From Monoplex corrugatus (lineage: Eukaryota; Mollusca; Gastropoda; Littorinimorpha; Ranellidae), in NCBI GenBank assembly GCA_030674185.1, contig CM060307.1:65936266-66000265 (forward strand): 64,000 nucleotides of DNA, written 5' to 3'. Below, piece after piece: positions 12,054 through 23,063 of this stretch (the first letter of the stretch is position 1; every line of letters starts with the position of its first letter). The position numbers were made by a program, and so were the translations under genes. The notes under the pieces were generated by a model that saw nothing but the letters and a program-made list of their open reading frames with translations, ran no database searches and was not told the origin of the DNA.

Positions 12054-12207
12054 ATGTTGAACGTGCAGCAGCTGGTTGCCCCATACAGCAGATGTGTGCG
12101 TGCGTACCTACCAAATTTGCAAGCGGTTGTTCAGCATTTCCGAAACTTTTCATCACAAGACAAGAACAGTGACACCACAAACTCTTATGTCATAGATGAA
12201 CCTGACA
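12054..12207 (+). CDS. MMADHC: MMADHC coding exon 1 (presequence)
   Basis: Encodes residues 1-51 plus one base. The protein is rich in R, Q, V and L with few acids up to about residue 35, as expected of a mitochondrial targeting helix, then turns S/D/N-rich. The donor is a strong GTAAGT. An RTE 3' fragment ends only about 45 bases upstream of the ATG, so the leader is either very short or spliced; a CAG 24 bases into the exon could also act as an acceptor, which would put the real start in an upstream exon. Confidence 0.78.
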
Positions 12208-12473
12208 GTAAGTACAGTTCAGTTGTGTTTGTCCCTTATCATTAGTTTGTCACTTATCATTAGTTTGTCATAGTTTGTGAGTTACTTTACTTTTGCTCTC
12301 TCTCTCTCTCTCTCTTTTTTTTATTTTTTATTCTCTCCCTCTCTCTCTCTCCCTCTCCTCCCCTCCCCCTCTCTCTCTCTCTCTCCCCTTTTCTCTCTTT
12401 CTTCCCCCCCCCTGTCTCCCTCCCTTCTCTTTCTCTTCCCTCTTCTCTCTCTCTCTTCCCCCTCTCTCTCTCT

Positions 12474-12533
<60 letters not shown>

Positions 12534-13018
12534 AGCACACACATACACATACACAAAATCAATAGATGATGTTTTAAATGTAGAAACCGCCAATGTTCTG
12601 TCTCCCTATCCCTCCCTGGTTTGTGAATGGATCAGTGGCCTTCACATTTAACCATCTGGTGCAGTAGTGATGTAGGCAAACATCAAATTTCCAGTGTAGT
12701 CATGTTGGTAAACATTAGATTTCAGTTCAGCCCTGGGTTTAATCCACCTAAACACCTCCACCAAGTGGATAAAGGGTGGAGATTTTTCCATTCTCCCTGG
12801 TCAGTAAGATAGTGTGTATGCAGGCCTACCAGTTTCTAAACCTGCTTTTCTGTGTATGCACATGTAGAATATCAAGTATGCACATTTAAGATCCTATGAG
12901 TCACGTCAGTGACTGGCTTATGGAAACATGTAAACACCTAGCCAAGTAGCATGCAAGCAGTGGCTGATTTAAAAAATGGCTTTTAGCTAATAACTTCCAC
13001 TATTGGAAAATAAAGTAG

Positions 13019-13116
<98 letters not shown>

Positions 13117-16100
13117 CATATTTTATATATATATATGTGTTGTGTGTGTGTGTGTGTATGTATGTATATATGTATGTGTGTGTGTGTGTATATGGTCATG
13201 GCTAGGAAATGGTGTCTAAAAAGTGTGACACATAAACAACAAAATGAAACACCTGTCAATGGAAGAATATTGTGCAAACCAAACAGCAGGACAAAAGCCA
13301 TGACAAATAGTCCAACTTGCAAGTCAATCGGACATTTATCACTCCTGTAACAGAGTAATATCATGTTATGTTGTACATAACATCACACGATGTCACAGAC
13401 CTTGTAAAGGAAAGACCTGAGAAGGAACAGATATTTTGCTCAAAATAATGTGAACATGTTAATAGCAGGTCCAGTTGGTACATCTGAAGGTAGGACAGGA
13501 AAATCAAACATAAATACAAAGAAAATTAAAGGCGAAGATTTTGTACATAACTTCACAACAATTCTTTAGTGTGTGTTATCATTTTTAAGAGGGAGAGCTG
13601 TACCACGGAAGATAAAACAGACTTCTGCTGTTTTGAAAATGAGCAGTGTAAAGAGAGATGACAAAATAATCATGTGAAGCGCTCAGGTAATGCCTAATTA
13701 TGAATTTTTCATATTAACTAATTAAGGCTTACTATATGTACGTTACTGGAATGTCCTTTCATCTCCAACATTTAAGAGATCTCAAAAGCTGAAAATTCTT
13801 ATTGTTGTGCAAAACAGCTTATGAGTAACTCAAAAGACATGTTCCAAACAAAACCAGGCTATGAAAATGAAAATATTACAAGAGCTCATACCAGAACAGC
13901 ACTCAAATAGTTATCTGTACATAACTTCACAACAGTCACAACAAAACATTGTACTGCAGTATCCTCTAAAACGCAAACCTCGGCATCAAACTATCTTTCA
14001 CTTGAAATAAGAAGAACCAAAATGCCACACATGACAGCTTGTTTCTTTTTAAGTGAATTGCGGCTTGCTGAATTCAGTAAAGATTTCTTTAGTACATAAC
14101 TTCACAACATTCTTAAGGAGAATCTCCCTTTTCTTCAGGAAAACAGTACTTGTATCGATTAATTTCCACAAAAACTGGGGTACAAGAGCTCAGGGGATTG
14201 TATCAGCATGTTTTGAATACATTTGGGATTGATAAAGAGGGTGGAAAACTGGCTATTCTATAGAATGTTCAGTAACTTAACATACCAGTTCATAACTTCA
14301 CAACAGTCACAACATAATATTGTACTAAACCATCTGTCATTTGAGATAATATAAACTAAATGTCACATATGATAATCACTTTCTTTTTAAGTTAATCGTG
14401 ATTTCCTAAATTCAGTAAAGATCTCTTTAGTACATAATTTCATGACATTCTGAGAGAATCTACCTTTTCTTCAGAAAAAAAGCAAATATATTGATGATTT
14501 TTTTTGTATGAAAACAGTTAAAAAGAAGCTACAGGGATTGTATCTGCATGTTTTGAATACATGTGGGATTAATAAAAAAAAAGTTATTTCAGAAAAAAGC
14601 ATCGTTTTCTATAAAATGTTCATAACTTCACATACAGAAAACAACATCTTTTGTAACACTGCACACTTAAAGTTAAAAGCATAAGCCACAGTGTGTTATA
14701 TAGATAAGATTTTACTTAAACCTGTACACAGGCTATAAACAAACTATAGAGTCAATAGCAGGTATGTATTTGTAATGAAAGCATCCACTAGAATTCTTTG
14801 TTCATAACATCACAACAGATCATTATACTGCATTTTTGTGTGAGGTTATGTACATCATGCAAGTTGCTGGCAAATTTTAAGGCATAAAGTATTTGAATTC
14901 AGATTTCTCAAAAATGACAGTATTGACCCGCAGAAGCGTTTCAACAGATTTTACAAAAATATTACAAAATTTAACATCAGTACCATATGTTCATAACTTC
15001 ACAAAATCCAGACCATGCAGATGCTGATGTGATGTTATGTACATCATGAAAAGTACACAACATTGCCCAAAATCCACAAAAAAGCCTAAAATCATTATTG
15101 AAATAATCCAAGAGTACCACCATGTCAACAAACTCTTTTTTCAACATTATTCTTAAATCAGATTGCATTTGTGAACAGTGGTTTGGTCTGGTATGATTTT
15201 TGTTTGTGTGAAGTTATGCACTGACCTATGAACAATAAGGCCAACACATGCAGGGACCAAGTATCACTAATCAGTGCTTTTGATTAACTTCATGTATGTA
15301 AGAATGATGAATGTACATTTTCTGCCTGTGGTTAACAATAAAACAAAAGTCATAGGTGTACATCACCATCACGACAATCAGACTGATCGGTGCCTACAAA
15401 CACAAGGCAAACCAACTCTAAACTGAAGAACTAAGTCAGCAAGTTCAAAGAGTAAGGCTAAAGGGATGTTAATTATCGGTTATAACAACCATAATAGGAC
15501 AGCAACGGACATATCAATATATTGACAGAAAAAAACAAGCGATCCTGGCCAGATTCTGTTGTACATAACATGGGAAAATGATTCACAACAAAAACTTGAT
15601 CAGCTTTTTTTCCTTCCTGCCATTCCGCAGGGCGATTTTCGCTTCACGAGGCGAAAGGCACAAAGCTGTATCAATGAAACAACCAAGTCAGTGTGGTCAG
15701 TGTGCGAAAGCTGAAATGTCAGTCCGCATGAAAAAAATAGTACATAAGACAGCATTCACAACAGAAAGCAGAAGCTGAAGTTCAAGGCAGACGGTGCATA
15801 TTGTAAACATCACATCGCTCTTTTGAATAAGACAAACTTAAATGCATTCATTTTTGAGAGAATCGGTTATTTTTACTTCATGGGTTTTACCCGAATTAGT
15901 GCTAAGTCGACGATTCTTACGCGCAAGGGAAATTTCACAACGAACAGTGAGTACTCGAAGCAGATTTTACTCAGTAATTTTCTACTTCCTGTGCCCACTA
16001 TTTGCCGATGTAGAAGTATGAGGGCTTTATGCATTCAATTTTATGTTGATCAATTCCCAGACGTGAAAGTTTCTTGTACTCGTGGCGTTTCACTCAATCG

Positions 16101-17853
16101 ATTGCGCACACTCTTTGAAGTGTCACAAAAATGATCTCCGATGATAGTGTAAACAAACGACAAAATATTGATTTTCGGAACTGTTATCAGTTGCTGTGGG
16201 GGGAAATGCACCCAGGCGCAAAGGTCATTACTTCACTTTCATGTTACATTAATTTTGTAGCTATATTTGAGGTATAGAGTACGTAAATTTAGCTCTGAAG
16301 TTCGGTAGTAGCGTGCGCGGCCCGTTCGACGCCATTTCGTAGCCGTGACCATATATGTGTATGTGTATCTGTGTGTGAGTTTCTGTGTGTGTGTGTTTTC
16401 TTTGTTTCTTTGTTTTGTTAATTGATGGTGGTGGCCGTTTAGGTGTAGACCTGAAAGGTAACATGTGGCATGTAATTCAGCCTCTGTGTGATTATGCGGT
16501 GTTTCTCTGTGACCAGTCACACAGGTGGTGTGGCCAGACCCTGCCTTAGGTCCACTATGCACAAGTGACCGTCGCTTTCCCTTGCCTGGACATGTGGGTG
16601 TCATCCATGACACAGAGTCCAGTGCTTCCCTATCAGCAGAGGCAGCACGCTCTTTTTCAGACCCGGTGATCACCTTACCTGCCCAACCTGGGGATCGTCA
16701 TTTTGGTGTGCTGGTGCACTACCTGACTCACAATTCGCAGGTCTGTCAGAGTAGAATGGGAACGTAAAACCACTACACACACATGTGCACATCTCACCAC
16801 ACAACACACACACAACACACACACACAACAACACAACACAACACAACACAAACAACACACACAACACAACACAAATACGGACTGTGCTAGGTGATGCTTT
16901 TTCTTACATTTTTGTGTAAAGTAAATACAGGTCCATTTTAAGACATCATCATCATCATCAGGTGCCTTGCCGCTTGGCGTTGGCGATCTGTCTCTGTCTC
17001 TTGTTGCCTCAAGCATCTCCTCCACCTTCCCTGTCCCCAGCCACTCTGCAAGTCCGTCTAGTATTTTCTCCCTGGGTCTACATGGTGCTCTCTTTCCTTC
17101 CAGCTTTCCCATTTTGACCAGGTGCTCCAAATCCCCTTTCCACATAAAATGGCCTATAAATGTTGCCTGTCTTTTCCTAATCTTCCTTATGAATGATCTA
17201 CTTGTGTCTGCCTCCATCAAGACTGTCTTTTTGTTTTCTTTGCTGTCCATGGAATTCTCAACACATGCAACTGAAAAATGGGATGGGTGCAAGGGGGAAT
17301 AGTATGCTGTCTAAGATATTCAAACTTTTCAATTTTATTCCAACACAGTGTTTTGGGATGTGCCATTTATGACTGCTTTCAAATTTTGTGAAAAAGTACC
17401 AAAAACATGTGCTTTTTGTTTATGTTGTGTGTGTATTTCATGTCCAGACCTAATCGCTATCAGGAGGTAAGTTCATTGACCTACATTTGGCTGCCTGAAT
17501 CACAGTCTCCTTGACCTTTCTCAGTGGAAAAGTTTCATGTGATGACCTACTTTTGGGGCCTGGAAAGGAAACAACCCTCCTGATCCCCATTTACTGTTGG
17601 TTAATATTAGGTCAAAGCTGTTTGTTTGGACTGTTCAAATAGCTTGAATGTAGGTTACAGTGGATTGGTCAGTCTTGAATGTGTTTGAAAGTCAAGTGGA
17701 CTGGTCACGCACATACTGTATCCAGTGTAGGTAAAGGTTCAGTGAAGCAGTTCACAGTGCTGGTCTGGGTATCTGCATTCAGCGGTTTTACAAAGTTGTT
17801 TTTAAGTCCTAGCATTGCTCTGGATCATTGAATACCATGGTAATGTTTTAGTA

Positions 17854-17898
<45 letters not shown>

Positions 17899-20214
17899 TG
17901 TTTGGTGTGTAAAAGAAAGAGGGAGAAAGATATTCTGTAGGCCTATTGGTGTGTATGAGAGAAAGGTAGAGAGAGACAGTGTGTGTTATCATTTTTAAGA
18001 GGGAGAGAAGAGAGATTCTTGTTTTGTAAGAGAGAGAGAGAGGCAGTGTGTGTTATCATTTTGACTTATTCTTTCAGTGCTTCACATATTTGTTTTCTCT
18101 TGCCTTTTGGTGCAAAGAAAATTTAAGTTCAGTGAACCATAATCTGTTTAAGTTTTGGAAAAGAAAAAAAAAACAAGTAAACAGCTGCAACAATTAGGTG
18201 CTGTACACAACCAAGCAGGTTTTTTTATAATCGATTTATTTAGGCCTACATCACTACATCACATTGGTTGTTATCCATGCATTTATTCAGTGACAAGTAC
18301 ATATTATGACCATATAGGCCTACATATTTACATACATACACAGGCCTGGAGAAAATGTTAATTTTGTACTGGGGACAGCCAGGCTAGTGGATTTTAAAAT
18401 CTATTTGTAGGCATACATTTTCACAACTAGCCCAATGTGTGTCCCCTAAAAATTAATAAAATTACCTGATGACCAAAGTCTGCTGTACACATTGCACAAA
18501 GACATATGAATTATTCAGCAAAATAAGTCAGTGTTACAATAGATATTGTCAAACTTTAATCTGGAAACTTTTCCCTGGGTGGATAAACAGAGGGATGTCC
18601 TATAGATGTGATGTCATGATTACGCAAATGACAGTGTAAAACTGGTAGATGATTAGTCTTATGTTTTGTTTGAGATTAGGAAAAGACAAGCAACATTTAT
18701 AGGGCATTTTATGAAGCAAGAGAAAGTTGAGCATCTAGTCACAACAAGAAAGCTGGAGGGAAAAAGAGCACCAGGTAGACCCAGGAAGAAAACATTGGAT
18801 GGACTTGCAGAGTGGATGAAGACAGAGAGGTTGGGAGATGTAGCGACATAAAAATAGATTCATATGAAGGGCCATGGTCACCAATGCCATGTGGCAGGGC
18901 ACATGGTGATGATGATGATGATGATGATTTTTGTTTGTGATTTTTGTTATAGAAAATAGGTTCTGTTAGTATGATAATATTTTGGGATATCCTTTATACA
19001 GGAGATGTAATTTGTCTTTACTTCTTTATGTTTGTCTTATCCATATTATTTTAAGAGCATTGAGATGTTTTATGCTTGGTATTCCAACTCTTCCAATTTA
19101 TATATTTTTTACCCCCGTTTTCAGATTTATTCTGCCATATTTTTTTTACATCCAAATAAATTTGAATAGTTTTTTGATGATGTCAATCATAATTATGGTC
19201 TGATGGATTTGGTAGTACAATCGACAAATAAAACAAATTTCAACAATATGAATGAGTAAAGAAAAAGTTATTCTTACCAATGTTGACTAGGAATGTTTTC
19301 AGCTTAACTAACAAAGATTGATTGGAAGTGAAGTCAAGGTTTTGAATGATGGACATGCATGAGGAGCTGTTTCTTTTACATTATGCTGCTACTTGTATTG
19401 CAGCTTGACATGAAAGAATTCATTCCAGAGGAGGGCACACCTAAAGCCTCAGACTTGCTGGAATGTGCTGCTCATGACTGCCCTCAAATTTTACGAAAAG
19501 GTACTAAATATGTTAACTTTTTCTTCATGTTGTGTGTGTGCGTGTGTGTGTGTGAACATGTGTGTGTTAGTCCTTTGATTTAACGTTTTTCACTATGAGT
19601 GATATTAGACAGTGAGAAAAAAAAAAGAGGATGAGATGGGTTGGATTGGGCAGAGGGGAGACAGAGTAAGACATAAGTAGGTGGGAAAATAGAAAAATGA
19701 TCAAGAACTTAACACTAACAATTAACATCAACAATGTGTATGGAAAATTTAACTCTTAAGAACAAACTTCATAAACTTAAGTAATGCATTAACAGTACTG
19801 TGAACCAACGATTCTGAAATTTTAACTGACAAAAATTGATTGGAAGTTACTTCTTTAAAATGAGTTTCAGAATAATTTTCTTGTGTAAACATTTTTGGTA
19901 AAAAAGAACATAGCATTAGAATACTAGCTGACTGAACATGGGGTTGGTGGTGTGTTGAAGAACATAGCATTTTACTTTTATTAATAATAATAATAATAAT
20001 AATAATAGTAATAATAATAATAATGATAATAATAATAATGAGTGACAACTTGTACACACACATCATCAAAAAATATTAATATTATTATTGTGTTGTTGTT
20101 GTTATGTCCTCATCTGTGCCAGAGACAGATTCAAATCTGATTCACTATGTGTAAGCCTGTAGCAGAAAACTGAGCTGTGTGAAGGGAGTCATTTGACTTT
20201 TTTCTATTGATGGT

Positions 20215-20284
<70 letters not shown>

Positions 20285-20484
20285 TGTGTTTGTATGTGCC
20301 TTTTAAACAGATCAACATAGGAAGTTTATTTGACTATAATTCAATTTCAGTGTTCCTGTATCAATGTATTATTACAGTTCATGTTTTACCATAGCAATAG
20401 TGATCATTGTATATCTTGTTGCCTTTTTCTGTTATACTTTTGTGTTTTTAGGGCTCTGTGAGATGAGAGGCTGTACAAGTTGTC

Positions 20485-20515
<31 letters not shown>

Positions 20516-21080
20516 TATTATTATTATTATTATTATTGTGTTGTTGTTGTTATGTCCTCATCTGTGCCAGACAGATTCAAATCTGATTCACTATGTGTAA
20601 ACCTGTAGCAGAAAACTGAGCTGTGTGAAGGGAGTCACTTGACTTTTTTCTATTGATGATATGGTTTGTTGTTTGTGTTGTCAGCATGACACGCATGACT
20701 GCTATATTTGACAGTAATGAAAGTAGGTCAAGTTGTGTTTCTTTTGCTTAATTTTATAGACCTGTATTTTTGTGCAGTGCTTTATAATTCATGTGCTATG
20801 TTAAGGTTGAACAGACTGTACTGAACATGATGATTGATAAACTGAGAAGCCACAAAGAGCGAAAGAGGCTTCTGAACACCAAAAAAGTTTGTACCAGGTT
20901 CTGATCAGTTTGCATTTAATATTTGACTTGGATTGTATATGCACGCCTGGTGAGCAGTGCTCTTGAATATTGTTATAAAATATTTCTGCTTGATTTGATT
21001 TGATTTTCATTAATTTGCTGTTATCCTCCATGCCCCGACCCTGGTTAAAGGATCTAGGAAACATTGAACATTGAGTTTGC

Positions 21081-21166
<86 letters not shown>

Positions 21167-22582
21167 TTTGTGTGCACGTGTGTGTGTATGTTTTTCAACA
21201 CTTTCTATTTACAAGTTTTGTGGTATGTTTCAGATTTTCAAGACTTATTTCCAGATCGTAACACCATGGAAGGTCCCTTCACTATTATCACACTGAGCCA
21301 GCACACAGAAAATGATATGACCGTGTGGTCCATGGAGGTTGAATCTGAACGGGAAGCACTTCTGGAAACAGTAAGTTCATTCATTCAGTTAAGTATTTGA
21401 TCTGTAATAGATGAGAATACAGAACATAGCCTTTTGGGTGATTACTGTAAATCAATATGATTTTCTCTGATGGATGGCCCTCTGTAGCTTGGCATCTCTG
21501 GTTCCCACAAGCTTTTTGGCATTAGAATACTAGCTGACTGAACATGGGGTTGGTGGTGTGTTGAAGAACCTGAATGAGTTTTGGGGGATCCGTGCTACTG
21601 AAGTGACACTGAAGATCAGGCAGAAATAGGCCTGCTTCATTACTCAGGATTATCATGTGTTTCCTAAGATATTCATTGTGTGCCAATACACACATGCTCA
21701 ATCTGTATTTCCTCACCTGTGTATCCATATATCGATCATGGGTTTATGTGCAGGCGTAATGTTCATGCCATGATCATTTTGGATCTTCTCCATCACTTGG
21801 CACCATTAACATCAATACATACAGAATTCATTCAGAGTGTGGAGACATCATCTCCAGAAACTGAAACTGAAATCATATATTAAATTTTTTGCTGTTAATG
21901 TTGTTTGACTATAGTGTATTTTTAGTAATTTTTCAGGCAAGTGAAAAATTACACTTATGAGTTTTGTTCCATTACATCTCCAAAATCATTGCAGATAACA
22001 CTACAGTGGTATACATCAAATGAAACAGATGCAAACAGAAATTCTTTTTACAGTAACATGATGACAAATATTGAACCAAGTTTTCACACAAACACGTGGC
22101 AGAGGTTTATAATCTTCATCAGAATCATCATCTGGCTGTGCTTCATCCTGATCAAACTGTGAGTCACTGATATTGAATTACTAAATTTGACTTTGTTGGG
22201 ACCAGAATCTTTATCATTGTTATTAATAATAATAATAATAATAATGTTTATTTGTATAGCGCATATTCCATATAAAAACATGCTCACCAGCGCTTTACAT
22301 TTCGCAAGAAAGGCAAAAGGTGATAAAAAAATGTTCACAATTACATACACAATAAGATAACAACAAACATTAAAGCTATACAAGTAAGAAGACACATAAG
22401 AAACCACAGAATATTAAAATTTAAACACTGACTTATGTAATGAAGAAAGATTAACAGATTTTTCATATGAATAAAGAGGCATACTGTGTTTATATATTGC
22501 TGCGTGTGTGTGCTTGCGTACGTGTGTGTGTACATGTGTGTGTGCGTACGTGTGCGTTGCTGTGCGCGTGTGTTTGTAAGAA

Positions 22583-22620
<38 letters not shown>

Positions 22621-22970
22621 TGTGTGTGTGTGTGTGTGTGCGTGTGCTATGTTTGCATGCGTGTGTGTGTGTTTATGCATGCAATAGTTGTACATAAAAT
22701 TATAATCAATATTTTGAATGAAGATAAAAACAGAAAAATTCTAATCCATATACAGGAAAAACATTACAACTTCAGTATTACAGCATTAATACCTTGACAA
22801 TCAAAATTCCTCACAAATTATGAACTATTCGCATATCATACATCACAATTTACATACAAACAAAGATTTGAAAAAGTTTCTTAAAGTATTTCAGTCTCTT
22901 TCCCACTCAATTTCTCCCCTATCCCTTCCTCAGCTGTACACATACAGTGATACACACACATGCTCACTCA

Positions 22971-23063
<93 letters not shown>

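Larger units (their letters stand above)
20091..20660. repeat. Tandem duplication with (ATT)n lead-ins, MMADHC intron 3
   Basis: About 125 bases starting TTGTGTTGTTGTTGTTATGTC and ending TTTTTTCTATTGATG occur at 20091 and again at 20537, nearly identical. Both copies follow ATT/TTA repeats; a long (TG)n tract (20217-20280) lies between them. Confidence 0.85.

Noticed and set aside
12277..12565. ORFs of S/L or R/E repeats
   Set aside because: Translations of CT/GA arrays; likewise 13003-13364, 46141-46230 and 48276-48544.
15823..16134. 103-codon ORF before MMADHC exon 2
   Set aside because: No motif, no splice support and it would break the exon 1 to exon 2 phase.
17441..17466. Possible 19-base micro-exon after a pyrimidine-rich tract (ACCTAATCGCTATCAGGAG before GTAAGT)
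   Set aside because: Its insertion would shift the MMADHC frame between exons 2 and 3, which join correctly without it.
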